DNA from: Streptomyces sp. NBC_00775 | GTDB taxonomy: Bacteria; Actinomycetota; Actinomycetes; Streptomycetales; Streptomycetaceae | Assembly (NCBI RefSeq): GCF_036347135.1 | Contig: NZ_CP108938.1 | Span: forward strand, 372,001-436,000 | Length of the DNA: 64,000 bases | Direction of reading: 5' to 3' | Part shown: positions 7,579 to 18,493 of the stretch, piece after piece | How the letters are laid out: every line of letters begins with the position of its first letter | Numbering within the stretch: position 1 is the stretch's first letter | The notes under the pieces: model-generated | What the model saw: only the letters and a program-made list of their open reading frames with translations | Told to the model about the DNA's origin: nothing | The model's database searches: none | Program-made: the position numbers and the translations under genes

Positions 7579-7602
7579 GTTGCCCGTTACTGAGACACGC
7601 TC
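7579..7602 (-). repeat. IS1182 right inverted repeat
   Basis: Read on the minus strand it begins GAGCGTGTCTCAGTAAC and continues GGGCAAC. It matches the left end only if the nested unit 2897-5906 and one GTAAC copy are removed. Confidence 0.9.
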
Positions 7603-8511
7603 CTAGGGCCTCTTCGGCGGATCTTGGCTGACCGTCGCCAGAAGGCTTGCGGCCAGGGGGCTTGGGTCGTTCTCGCGCCAGGCGACGGCGACTCGGGTGC
7701 GGGCGGTGCTGGGCTCGATCCCGCGGAAGGCGATGCCCTTGAGGCGGATGCGCCGGATGCTCGCCGGGGCGAGGGAGACGCCCAGGCCGGTTTCCACCAG
7801 GGCGCAGACGGTCTGCCACTCCACGGCATGCTGGGCCACCCGGGGCGTGAAGCCCGACGCGGTGCACAAGCCGACGATCTGGTCGTGCAGCCGCGGGCCG
7901 ACATGACGGGGCAGCAGCACAAAGGGCGAGTCCGCCAACTGCCCTACCCGGATGGTCCGCTGGGCCGCGAGCGGATGCGCGGAGGGCAGCACGGCCACGA
8001 AGGGCTCAGTGAGTACGGTCTTGAAGCCGAGCTGTGTTTCGTCGGCGGGCGGCTCGCGCAGCAGGCCGATGTCGATGGTCTTGTCGTGCAGGGCCGCGAG
8101 TTGCGGTGCGGTGGTCATCTCGTGGATGTCCAGGTGCACGGCGGGGAACCGCTCCCGGAAGGTGCGCAACACGCCGGGCAGGACGGTCAGGGCGAGGGAG
8201 GCGGCGAAGCCGATCCGCAAACGGCCGGCCCGGCCGCTGCCCATGTCCCGGGCCGCGGCGAGGCCGTCCGCGAGGTCGGCGAGGGCTCGCCGGGCCGCGG
8301 GCAGCAGTTCCCGGCCCGCCGGGGTGAGGGTGACGCGTCCCGGTTCGCGATGGAACAGCGGGTGGCCGACCTTGTCCTCCAGGCGGCGGATCTGCTGGCT
8401 CAGGGGCGGTTGTGCGATGCCCAGAAGGGCGGCCGCGTGGCCGAAGTGGAGTTCCTCGGCGAGCACGATGAAGGCGTGCAGCTGCTGCAGGGGAAGTTCG
8501 GGGCGCTCCAT
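7603..8511 (-). CDS. LysR-family transcriptional regulator
   Basis: A 302-residue LysR protein from ATG 8511: helix-turn-helix HAFIVLAEELHFGHAA and LLGIAQPPLSQQIRRLE in residues 10-45, then the effector domain. Its TAG stop (reverse complement of 7603-7605) lies within the CTAG flanking the IS1182 element, so the element inserted exactly at the stop codon and the duplicated CTAG preserved it; the protein appears full length. It is divergent from a RidA-like gene with 72 bp between and probably regulates it. The helix-turn-helix is similar to that of the LysR inside the nested transposon. Confidence 0.93.
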   Translation of the reverse strand: MERPELPLQQLHAFIVLAEELHFGHAAALLGIAQPPLSQQIRRLEDKVGHPLFHREPGRVTLTPAGRELLPAARRALADLADGLAAARDMGSGRAGRLRIGFAASLALTVLPGVLRTFRERFPAVHLDIHEMTTAPQLAALHDKTIDIGLLREPPADETQLGFKTVLTEPFVAVLPSAHPLAAQRTIRVGQLADSPFVLLPRHVGPRLHDQIVGLCTASGFTPRVAQHAVEWQTVCALVETGLGVSLAPASIRRIRLKGIAFRGIEPSTARTRVAVAWRENDPSPLAASLLATVSQDPPKRP

Positions 8512-8583
8512 ACGCCTAGAGATATCAGGTCATGCCTGTTGCGGTATTAGACGTATCCGCGCTGGTTGCTTAGCGTTCCGCGC

Positions 8584-8973
8584 ATGACGGAGCGACGTGC
8601 GATCCTCAGCGGCTCGACGTTCGAGGAGCAGATCGGCTATGCCCGTGCCGTGGTCGACGGCGACTGGGTTCACGTGTCCGGGACGACCGGTTTCGACTAC
8701 GCCACCATGACCATCTCCGACGACGTGGTGGAGCAGACCGCGCAGTGCCTGCGCAATATCGAGGCCGCGCTGGCCGAGGCGAAGTGCGGCTTCGCCGATG
8801 TCGTGCGGGTGCGGTATCTGCTGCCCGACCGCGAGGACTTCGAGCCCTGCTGGCCGGTCCTGCGCCGGTGTTTCGGCGAGGTCCGGCCGGCCGCGACGAT
8901 GCTGATGTGCGAACTTTTCGATCCCCGTATGAAGATCGAGATCGAGGTGTACGCGCGACGGGCCACCGCGTAA
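8584..8973 (+). CDS. RidA-family protein
   Basis: A 129-residue Rid-fold protein from ATG 8584: WVHVSGTTGFDYATM, the QCLRNIEAALAEAKCGFADVV helix (about residues 55-75), and terminal KIEIEVYARR. The Arg of archetypal RidA before the last strand is absent (VRPAATMLMCELFD), as in the non-deaminase Rid subgroups. It is the divergent partner of the LysR gene at 7603-8511. It is not a close duplicate of the RidA-like protein carried by the transposon: the two differ throughout apart from the fold motifs. Confidence 0.88.
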   Translation: MTERRAILSGSTFEEQIGYARAVVDGDWVHVSGTTGFDYATMTISDDVVEQTAQCLRNIEAALAEAKCGFADVVRVRYLLPDREDFEPCWPVLRRCFGEVRPAATMLMCELFDPRMKIEIEVYARRATA

Positions 8974-9093
8974 CAGGCTGCGCGAACGGGCCGGCGGGCG
9001 GGGGTGTCGTGCCCGGGGGCGACTACCTGGTGGAACACCCCGAGTTCATGGCAGCGTGAGCCTCTCCCCGAAACGCCGATGGAGGGATCCGCC

Positions 9094-9771
9094 GTGTCCG
9101 AGCTCGACAGCCAGACCGCCTACTGGGACGCCGCCGCGGCGACGAAGCGGTTCACGCACCCGCTGCACACACCGTGGCTGGACGGCGTGGGCCCAAGCGC
9201 CGCGATCCTCGACTACGGCTGCGGGTACGGACGAACCCTCGAAGAGCTGGAACGGCAGGGCTTCGGCAATCTCTCCGGCGTCGATACATCGTCAGGGATG
9301 ATCACCCGGGCCCGCGGCCTGCACCCCGCGATGCGCTTCGCGGTGCTGGACACCCCGCCGACACTGGCCTGGGCGGACGCGAGCGCCGACATGGTCGTGC
9401 TCTTCGCGGTGCTGACCTGCATCCCCAGCGACGAAGCCCAGCGGCGCCTGATCGGCGAGCTGCACCGCGTACTCAAGCCCGGCGCACTGCTGTACCTCAG
9501 CGACCTGCCGCTTCAAGACGACCGGCGCAACCGCGAGCGCTACGCGCGATTCGCCGAACAGTACGGCACCTACGGGGTGTTCGAGACCAGCGACGGCGCG
9601 GTCTGCCGCCACCACGCGACCGACTGGTTCACCTCCCTGCTCGCCGCATTCGAGACGGTCGACACCCGACGGACCACCGTGAACACCATGAACGGCCATG
9701 AATCGGCGGGGCTGCAGATCCTGGCCCGCAAGGCGGCCTCAAGTCACCAGGCTCCTCCCCGCCGAAAATGA
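9094..9771 (+). CDS. Class I SAM-dependent methyltransferase
   Basis: About 225 residues from GTG 9094, chosen because GGAGGG (9081-9086) lies 7 bases upstream; an in-frame ATG at 9079 is the alternative. Motif I is ILDYGCGYGRTLEELE (residues about 35-50), with the acidic GVDTS at the end of strand 2 and the post-motif MVVLFAVLTCIP region, followed by HRVLKPGALLYLSDL. It would use S-adenosylmethionine on an unknown small molecule. It is followed after 36 bp by a second unrelated methyltransferase gene and may be co-transcribed with it. Confidence 0.88.
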   Translation: MSELDSQTAYWDAAAATKRFTHPLHTPWLDGVGPSAAILDYGCGYGRTLEELERQGFGNLSGVDTSSGMITRARGLHPAMRFAVLDTPPTLAWADASADMVVLFAVLTCIPSDEAQRRLIGELHRVLKPGALLYLSDLPLQDDRRNRERYARFAEQYGTYGVFETSDGAVCRHHATDWFTSLLAAFETVDTRRTTVNTMNGHESAGLQILARKAASSHQAPPRRK

Positions 9772-9807
9772 GATGCGCGCACCGACCGGCGCTGCCAGGC
9801 TGCGCCG

Positions 9808-10545
9808 GTGAATCATGAACAGATGTCCAAGCTCGCTCACGCCGACCACCCGATCAAGTCGCCCGTCGACGACGACTCCGTACGCCGGCTTCTGGAACGC
9901 GGCCTGCCGCCCGGCAGCAAGCGTGTACTCGACCTTGGTTGCGGCAGCGGGGAATGGCTTCTGCGCGCGCTCGCCACAGACCCTCAGCTGTACGCCGAGG
10001 GCGTCGACGTCTCCGAGGGCTCCCTGGCGGACGCACGCCAGGCCGCGATCCGCCTCGGCGTCGAGGAGCGCCTCGTACTCCACCACCAGGAAGCCGAAGG
10101 CTTCACCTCCCCGCACCCGTTCGACCTGGTGCTCAGCGTCGGGGCCACGCACGCCTTCGGCGGCCTGCTGCCCACTCTCGCGGCGGCACGCACTCATCTG
10201 GCACCCGGGGGACGCGTACTGATCGGTGACGGCTTCTGGGACCGCGAGCCCTCCCCCGAAGCCATCGAGATGCTCGGGGACTACTCCGACCTGGCGACCA
10301 CGGTGGACCGTGTCGTCGCCGACGGATGGACTCCTGTCCACGGCCATGTCAGCACCCGCGGCGAGCTGGACGCCTACGAGTGGGCCTGCTGGGGCTCGCT
10401 CGCCTCATGGGCCCTGGATCACCCTGCCGACCCGGACAGCTCTCAGGTACTTGAGGCAGCGACCACCCGGCGCTCGGAATGGCTACGCGTCTACCGCGAC
10501 ACCTGGGGCTTCGTCAGCCTGATCCTGCGTCAAACATCTGACTGA
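9808..10545 (+). CDS. Class I SAM-dependent methyltransferase
   Basis: A 245-residue protein from GTG 9808 (ATG 9823 also in frame). Motif I is VLDLGCGSGEWLLRAL at about residue 40; GVDVSEGSLADARQ is the acidic strand-2 loop; then DLVLSVGATHAFGG and LAPGGRVLIGDGFWDREP. The HAFGG and GDGFW elements are common in actinobacterial methyltransferases of unknown substrate. Two Trp-rich stretches (ALDHPADPDSSQ, WLRVYRDTWGFVSLIL) close the domain. Probably in one unit with the preceding methyltransferase. Confidence 0.88.
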   Translation: MNHEQMSKLAHADHPIKSPVDDDSVRRLLERGLPPGSKRVLDLGCGSGEWLLRALATDPQLYAEGVDVSEGSLADARQAAIRLGVEERLVLHHQEAEGFTSPHPFDLVLSVGATHAFGGLLPTLAAARTHLAPGGRVLIGDGFWDREPSPEAIEMLGDYSDLATTVDRVVADGWTPVHGHVSTRGELDAYEWACWGSLASWALDHPADPDSSQVLEAATTRRSEWLRVYRDTWGFVSLILRQTSD

Positions 10546-10703
10546 CAGGCGAAGTTGCCTTCGCGGTGGTGCGTGGGCGATGTAGTGGGTCGCGTCGGTC
10601 TGCCGGGCGCCGGTGAGACGCGGGGCAGACCCGGGAAGGCCCGCCCGGCGAGCGGAGTGTGGATCCACGCGTCGGGCGGGCCGAGTTCCCGGTGCCGCGT
10701 CGC

Positions 10704-11564
10704 TCAGCCGATGACGCGGTCGGCGTCGGCCGGCGGGCGCGGTGCCGGGTGGCGTCCCGTTCGCTTGGCGGCGAGACCTGCCGCCCAGGACGGTGCGACC
10801 CCGATTTCCAGCGCCCGGGACAGGGCCCGCGAGTGGAGTCGCCCCTCCAGCAGCTGAAGGGTGGCCAGTGCCGCGGCACCAGCACGGCCGCGACGAGCAA
10901 CGGCACCGCGCCGCGCCGCGCGGGAGGACGGCCACGGCGAGCACGAGACACAGCGCGCAGACTCCGACGGCGAAGCCGTAGACGCCGAGCGGCGCGCCGT
11001 CCCGGTGCAAAGGCAGACGCCTGAGGCCGCACACGACGAGCGCGGCGGCCGTGAGCCACCGCGGCCAGTCCGGGAGCGTGGTGGTCCTCGCCGGGTCGCG
11101 CTCATCCCGTTCCCGGGCCTGCCGTGCGGCACGGTCGTGAGGCGTGCTGCGGTCCCGCCCTGCTGCCGGCCGCGGCGTCGGACCGACGGCCTCCCCGGGC
11201 AGCGGCGCCCTGGTGTGCGGGGCCCGATCGGGAGTTCCCGCCCCGGAGTGCCTGTGGCGGCGTGCCGCTCGGACAACTGGCCGATGAGCCGCACGAGTTC
11301 CTCGACGGGCCGGCGTGCGGCGACCGTCCGGACGGCCTCCTCCGCGCAGTGCGATGCGACCGAAGGCTGGTGCAGCAGCGGCATCACCCGGGTGACGTCC
11401 TCGACGGGGCGTGACTCCGCCGCCGAGCGGATCGCCTCGTCCGCGCTGTCGGGGCTGCGGGGCGAACTCGCCAGCCGCACTTCTTCCAGTGGCCGATCAG
11501 CGACGGCTGCGTGCACGAGACTGTGGCACCCCGCCACTCGGACGGGGCATCGGTGTGAAGCCAC
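10704..11564 (-). pseudogene. Putative small membrane protein gene broken by several frameshifts
   Basis: Coding character moves between minus-strand frames. The 5' part holds three repeats of the type R-P-x-E-E-V/L-x-R-L (DRPLEEVRLA, RPVEDVTRVMPLL, RPVEELVRLIGQL). Near 11230 the frame switches to one reading TLPDWPRWLTAAALVVCGL and a hydrophobic segment GFAVGVCALCLVLAVAVLP. A third frame gives PLLVAAVLVP (about 10880-10905), and the original frame returns as ALATLQLLEGRLHSRALSRAL. The whole resembles a Streptomyces protein with helical repeats followed by two or three membrane helices. At least three frameshifts imply a pseudogene, unless they are sequencing errors. Confidence 0.55.
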
Positions 11565-11688
11565 CTCACTCGCTCAGGAGCCCACAGCGAGCGGCGCTCG
11601 GGTCGTGAGCGAACGGCGGGAGGGTGCCGGGCTTCTTGTAGGGCAGAGCACCGGCACCCTCGTGCCTGTCAGTCGACGGCGCCTGCGG

Positions 11689-14229
<2,541 letters not shown>

Positions 14230-14481
14230 GTCGTGGCTCCATGCGGGTGGGGTGAAGAGCAGAGCGAACACAACGCGTTCGGAACAGAGGGGTCAGCTCC
14301 GTTCCCCTTGACGCCTGGGGGTGAACCGGCTTCCCGTGGCGCTTAGTTCACGGTTTGATTTAAGTAATGAGCCATCAAGGGGGCAAGCCCTCTGACGCGA
14401 TTTTCTTCACCTCGTACGCGCTGCGGCGCCGCGCTGATATCGGGATGCGAAGGGGCCCGGGAGAGTGTCACAGTCACTGTC
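14230..14481. other. Divergent intergenic region
   Basis: About 250 bp between the divergent beta-helix gene and a hypothetical gene. An AT-richer stretch TTTGATTTAAGTAATGAGCC (14354-14373) could hold promoter elements, but no clear -35/-10 pair or operator is seen. Confidence 0.3.
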
Positions 14482-14979
14482 GTGACCTTGATGGACGTGC
14501 TCGTCGACTTCGCCCGCACTGGCCGGATCGGGCCCCTGAACTGCGGAATGTCCCTGGCTGAGGCTGAAGACCTCCTCGGCCCGGGCCGCCCGCACCCCGC
14601 CCACATCCTCAAAGGGCCCGACATCGACGGCTACCCGTACTCCTGGAACGGGCTGCGGCTATCGGTCACTCAGCGGGCCGTCAGCGGAATCTGGATCAGC
14701 CTCTGGCCCGGTTCGACCGCCAGCCTTCCGCCGCTCGTCCTGCCCGATTCCGAGTCATGCGACGCCACCGTCCTCCGCGAGGAGCTGATCGCCGCCCTGG
14801 ACGCCGCAGGCTGCCGGCATGCGGTCAACAGCACCCTCACCTTCGGCGAGCAGTCCAGCCTGATCACCCAACCCGCCGACGTCTGCGCGGTCTTCAGCCT
14901 GCCGGGACGGGACAACCACGTGCCGCACCGTGATCGGCACTACCTCGACGTGATGCACAAGCACACGGTTGGTGCATAA
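14482..14979 (+). CDS. Hypothetical protein
   Basis: About 165 residues from GTG 14482, or 162 from ATG 14491; neither start has a clear ribosome-binding site. The sequence is soluble, with a conserved-looking N-terminus GPLNCGMSLAEAEDLLGPGRP and DGYPYSWNGLRLSVTQ, a pattern seen in small Streptomyces proteins of unknown function that often occur near secreted or toxin-related loci. It has no signal peptide and no membrane segment. Codon use matches neighbours. No function can be assigned. Confidence 0.7.
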   Translation: MTLMDVLVDFARTGRIGPLNCGMSLAEAEDLLGPGRPHPAHILKGPDIDGYPYSWNGLRLSVTQRAVSGIWISLWPGSTASLPPLVLPDSESCDATVLREELIAALDAAGCRHAVNSTLTFGEQSSLITQPADVCAVFSLPGRDNHVPHRDRHYLDVMHKHTVGA

Positions 14980-15050
14980 GCTCGGTACGTGGGTCGCCGT
15001 GGGCATGGATGTGCTCCTGTGGTGCACAGGCCGATTCCTTGGGGGTTGCC

Positions 15051-15548
15051 TTGATCGACTCCAGCCGTCGACACCGTCCGTACATCGCGGTGGCCGGGCC
15101 GGGCGAGGCGACCGCCCGGGAGACAGAGCTGGCCCGGCAGGTCGGCGGACTGCTGGCGCAGCGTGGTGCGGTCGTCGTGTGCGGGGGGCTCGGCGGTGTC
15201 ATGGAGGCCTGTGCCGAGGGCGCCGGCGCGGCGGGCGGCACCGTGGTCGGCGTACTGCCCGGCGGAGACCGAACCGCCGCCAACCCGTACCTGACCGTCG
15301 CCCTGGCGACCGGTCTGGGCGAACTGCGCAACGGCGTCCTGGTGAATACCTGCGATGCCCTCATCGCGGTGGGAGGCAGTTGGGGAACGCTCAGTGAGGT
15401 GGCGCTGGCACTGCACGCAGGCAAGCCGGTTGCCGCGCTGCGCAGTTGGACTCCGCCGGCTGAGGCCGCTGCTTCTGGGCAGGCCGGACTGCTGGTCGAG
15501 GTCTCGACGCCCGCCGAGGCCGTCGACAACGTACTGTCGCGTCGTTGA
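15051..15548 (+). CDS. TIGR00725/LOG-like nucleotide-binding protein
   Basis: About 165 residues from TTG 15051, which has a GGGGG run at good spacing; ATG 15009 is an in-frame alternative. A Rossmann-like core is visible: YIAVAGPGEATARE, VVVCGGLGGVMEACAEGA, GTVVGVLPGG and IAVGGSWGTLSEVALAL, the variant of the LOG motif P-G-G-x-G-T-x-x-E found in the molybdenum-cofactor-carrier-like TIGR00725 family. It probably binds a nucleotide or cofactor; enzymatic role unknown. Its stop codon spans the junction of a 20-bp tandem duplication. Confidence 0.8.
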   Translation: MIDSSRRHRPYIAVAGPGEATARETELARQVGGLLAQRGAVVVCGGLGGVMEACAEGAGAAGGTVVGVLPGGDRTAANPYLTVALATGLGELRNGVLVNTCDALIAVGGSWGTLSEVALALHAGKPVAALRSWTPPAEAAASGQAGLLVEVSTPAEAVDNVLSRR

Positions 15549-15567
15549 ACGTACTGTCGCGTCGTTG
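15528..15567 (+). repeat. Tandem 20-bp duplication at a gene end
   Basis: AACGTACTGTCGCGTCGTTG occurs twice in a row. The first copy encodes the last residues of the LOG-like protein and the TGA stop is formed at the junction with the second copy. Confidence 0.95.
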
Positions 15568-15615
15568 ACGGATGGCGACACACGGACCGCGTGAACCACT
15601 TCCAGAAGACGGGGC

Positions 15616-16695
15616 TCAGCAACAGCCGGTCTCGGCGGTGCCCGAGGCAGTGCCCGAGGCGGTGCCTGCGCCGGTGACGGCTTCGAGGCGGCAGAAGCAG
15701 GAGGCCTCGATCGGTACGTCCGCGAGGGCGAGCGCGATCTTCAGCTGTTGGGCCACGATCTGCGCCTCCCCCACCTTGCCCAGACGGACGAGGCACTCAT
15801 GGAAGCCGTGCAGGGCCCAGACGTTGGCGGGGTGTTGCGAGGCCCGGGGCAGGGTGCCGTCGAGTCCCAGGTCGGCCCGGTAGACGGCTTCCGCCTCCGC
15901 TACGCGCCCCTGTTCGAGGAGCAGCGCTCCGTACGCGTGTCGAGTGGGCTGCATCCAGCCCCACGGCTCGTCGTAGGGAAGGCTGTCGTCCAGCGCGATC
16001 GACCGCTCCAGCATGGCGAAGGCGATGTCGTGGTTGCCCTTGCGGTACTCCAGCTCTCCGTCGAGCATCGCCGACGCGATCGCGAGGATGTCGGCGCAGG
16101 TGTTGTTGAACAGCATGCGTGTCTGCGGGACACGGGAAGTCGCCGCACGGAACCTGTCGCGCTCGTCCTCGGCCTCGGCGATCCTGCCGGTGGCCGAGAG
16201 AGCGACGCCGCGGGCGTAATGAAGCATCGCCGTCGTCACGCAGTACAGCCGCGGTTCCGCGGGCATCGGCAGCCGCAGGATGTCGGACCAGCGGCCGAAG
16301 CGGATCAGGACATGGACCCGCATCGCGAGGAAGCCCTCCAGCCAGTCCGCCATGGGCGGACTCTGCACCCGCAGCAGTTCTTCCGGGATGGACGCCTCGA
16401 GTTGCGCGGCAGTATCCAGGGCGGTCGTCGACTGGCCGAGGAACATCGCCCCGTAGATCTTGAAGTGATAGTCGTGCGACCGGTAGAGCGTGTAGAAGTT
16501 CATCGCACCGGCGCGCGCGTGGAACTTCTCGTCGGCGACGATCGCGCGGCTGTTGTCCGCCACCACGCGCCGGTAGTCGCCGCACAGCACGTCCAGATGC
16601 GTGGGCATGTGCTGCAGATGGCCGGCGTCGGGCACCAGGCCGCGCAGCCGGTCCGCGACGGGCAGGGCGGTCTCGGGGGTGGGCGACATCTCCAT
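15616..16695 (-). pseudogene. Tetratricopeptide-repeat protein, C-terminal part, cut by an IS200/IS605 element
   Basis: The recognisable region starts at MEMSPTPETALPVADRLRGL and continues with DAGHLQHMPTHLDVLCGDY, then TPR-like helices (FLAMRVHVLIRFGRW, ARGVALSATGRIAEAEDE, LLLEQGRVAEAEAVYRADLG). Family members are near 550 residues; the N-terminal half is missing. The preceding family residues, HPGVLHLYIHL, are encoded on the minus strand at 18530-18563, on the far side of the IS element, so the insertion lies exactly between the HL and MEMS codons. Beyond 18563 the sequence changes to an unrelated monooxygenase, so the N-terminal half had also been lost. Confidence 0.8.
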
Positions 16696-16716
16696 CCCTT
16701 GTTCTTCGCAGGGAAT

Positions 16717-16734
16717 CCCGGCCTTTAAGCCGGG
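16717..16734. repeat. Left-end hairpin of the IS605-type element
   Basis: CCCGGCCTTTAAGCCGGG folds into a 6-bp (or longer through the central TTTAA) stem, 21 bases from the element's left boundary; such hairpins are recognised by TnpA in this family. Confidence 0.8.
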
Positions 16735-16799
16735 CGGGAATGCGATCCTCGGCCCGGAGGCGCGAAGCGCCGGAGATCTCTGCGCCTGTGTGGTGACGG

Positions 16800-17228
16800 T
16801 CAGGCTGGGCGCTTCTGGCTCTCGATGTACTCCTTGACGATGCTCAGTGGTGCGCCGCCGCAGGACCCCACGAAGTAGGACGGGGACCAGAACACCGAGC
16901 CCGTCCCGGTCCGGTTGATCCGGCCGGTGTACTCCGCCCGCAGGTATCGGGAGCTGACACCTTTGAGGGAGTTGACGAGCTTGGACAGGGCGATTTTCGG
17001 CGGGTAGTGCACGAGCAGGTGGACGTGATCGCCTTCGCCGTTGAACTCCCGCAGCTCCGCGCCGAAGCTCTCGCACACATCGCGCATGATCTCCTCGCAG
17101 CGTGTCAGCATCTCGCCGTTGAAGACTTCACGCCGGTACTTCGTGACGAACACCAAGTGTGCGTGGAGGTTGTAGATGACGTGGTTTCCGCGTCTGATAT
17201 CGGGATCTGGTTCCCATCGTGGTGACAT
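16800..17228 (-). CDS. tnpA: IS200/IS605 transposase TnpA (Y1 HUH nuclease)
   Basis: A 142-residue protein from ATG 17228. The HUH metal-binding motif is GDHVHLLVHYPP near residue 67, and the single catalytic Tyr lies in IVKEYIESQ near the C-terminus. IYNLHAHLVFVTKYRREVF at the N-terminus is the family signature. It catalyses single-strand excision and insertion of the element. It is divergent from tnpB with 50 bp between starts. Length is typical and no frame damage is seen. Confidence 0.95.
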   Translation of the reverse strand: MSPRWEPDPDIRRGNHVIYNLHAHLVFVTKYRREVFNGEMLTRCEEIMRDVCESFGAELREFNGEGDHVHLLVHYPPKIALSKLVNSLKGVSSRYLRAEYTGRINRTGTGSVFWSPSYFVGSCGGAPLSIVKEYIESQKRPA

Positions 17229-17278
17229 ATGCCAAGTGTAGTAGGATCAAGCGATCCCGACCGGAGGGGGTGGGCTGG

Positions 17279-18493
17279 ATGATCCGTGCGTACAAGTTCC
17301 TCCTGCGGCCCACCGTCCGCCAGGAGCAGGCGCTCGTCGAGATGCTGCGGGATCACTGCTTCCTCTACAACGGGGCCTTGCAGGAACGGCGCGACGCCTG
17401 GCGGCACCCGTCGAAGACCAGCGTCACGTACGGCATGCAGTCCGCGCAGCTCAAGGACATCCGGGCATTCGACCCGGAGCGTCAGGGCCGCTGGTCGTTC
17501 TCCTCGCAGCAGGCCACCTTGCGCCGACTGGACAAGGCGATGCAGGCGTTTTTCCGCCGGGTCAAGTCCGGTGACACGCCCGGCTATCCGCGTTTCCGTG
17601 GGGTGACCTGGTTCGACACGGTGGACTTCCCCAAGGACGGGGACGGCTGCCGGTGGGACTCCACCCCGCACGATCCTGTTACCCGCGTCCGCTTCCAGGG
17701 CGTCGGCCACGTCAGGGTCCACCAGCACCGCGCCGTGGCCGGCAGGGTCAAGACCGTGTCGGTCAAGCGTGAGGGCCGTAAGTGGTTCGTCGTGCTGAGC
17801 GCCGAGCAGGACCAGCCCGAACCGCTGCCCGCGACCGGCTCCGTGGCCGGCATCGACCTGGGCATCGCCAACTTCCTCGCCGACTCGAACGGCGAGTTCG
17901 TGCCCAACCCGCGCCACGGCCGCCGTGCAGCCGCGAAGCTCGACGCAGCGCAGCAGGCCCTGTCCCGGTTCCCGCGCCGCAAGGCGAAGGACCGAACCGC
18001 CAACCACCAGCGCGCGGTGGAGAAGGTCGCCCAGCTCCACGGCAAGGTGCATCGCCAGCGGCTTGACCACGCGCACAAGACCGCGCTCGACCTGGTCCGC
18101 GCACACGACTTCATCGCGCACGAGGACCTCAAGATCCGCAACATGAGCAAGGTCCCTGCGCCGAAGCCCGACCCCGACCAGCCGGGCAGCTTCCTGCCCA
18201 ACGGGGCGGCTGCCAAAGCCGGGCTCAACACGTCGATCAACGATGCCGGATGGGGGGTGTTCCTGACGATCCTGCACGCCAAGGCTGAAAGCGCCGGACG
18301 GGAAGTCATCGCCGTGGACCCCCGCAACACCTCCCGCACCTGCCCCGAATGCGGGCACACCGCGAAGGAGAACCGGCCCACACAAGAGAAGTTCCACTGC
18401 GTTGCCTGCGGCCACAACGCGCACGCTGACACGGTGGGCGCTCTCAACGTTCTACGGGCCGGGCTGGTCCGTCGCGACGCCAACCCGGCATAG
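17279..18493 (+). CDS. tnpB: TnpB RNA-guided nuclease of the IS605-type element
   Basis: About 404 residues from ATG 17279, preceded by GGAGGGGG. The RuvC-like active site is complete: GIDLGIANF (Asp), FIAHEDLKIRNM (Glu) and NAHADTVGALNVL (Asp). A four-Cys zinc finger, CPECGH and CVACGH, lies between the last two. TnpB proteins are programmable DNA nucleases guided by an RNA from the element's right end (family knowledge) and help retain the element after excision. All catalytic residues are present, so activity is plausible. Confidence 0.95.
   Translation: MIRAYKFLLRPTVRQEQALVEMLRDHCFLYNGALQERRDAWRHPSKTSVTYGMQSAQLKDIRAFDPERQGRWSFSSQQATLRRLDKAMQAFFRRVKSGDTPGYPRFRGVTWFDTVDFPKDGDGCRWDSTPHDPVTRVRFQGVGHVRVHQHRAVAGRVKTVSVKREGRKWFVVLSAEQDQPEPLPATGSVAGIDLGIANFLADSNGEFVPNPRHGRRAAAKLDAAQQALSRFPRRKAKDRTANHQRAVEKVAQLHGKVHRQRLDHAHKTALDLVRAHDFIAHEDLKIRNMSKVPAPKPDPDQPGSFLPNGAAAKAGLNTSINDAGWGVFLTILHAKAESAGREVIAVDPRNTSRTCPECGHTAKENRPTQEKFHCVACGHNAHADTVGALNVLRAGLVRRDANPA

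Larger units (their letters stand above)
2880..7602 (+). mobile_element. IS1182-family insertion sequence, split by a nested transposon
   Basis: Terminal inverted repeats GAGCGTGNNTCAGTAAC plus SGGCAAC are seen at the left (2880-2896 continued at 5912-5918) and right (7579-7602), 21 of 24 matching. Both outer ends abut CTAG (2876-2879 and 7603-7606), a probable 4-bp target duplication. With the nested unit and its duplicated 5 bp removed the element is about 1.71 kb, normal for IS1182. It encodes one full-length transposase. It lies between two convergent genes, and its right CTAG contains the stop codon of the LysR gene. Confidence 0.88.

Noticed and set aside
2880..7602. A single simple transposon with the IS1182 transposase mobilising the four cargo genes
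   Set aside because: The cargo has its own 27-bp ends and GTAAC duplication, and the IS1182 repeat is restored on removing it, so there are two nested insertions.
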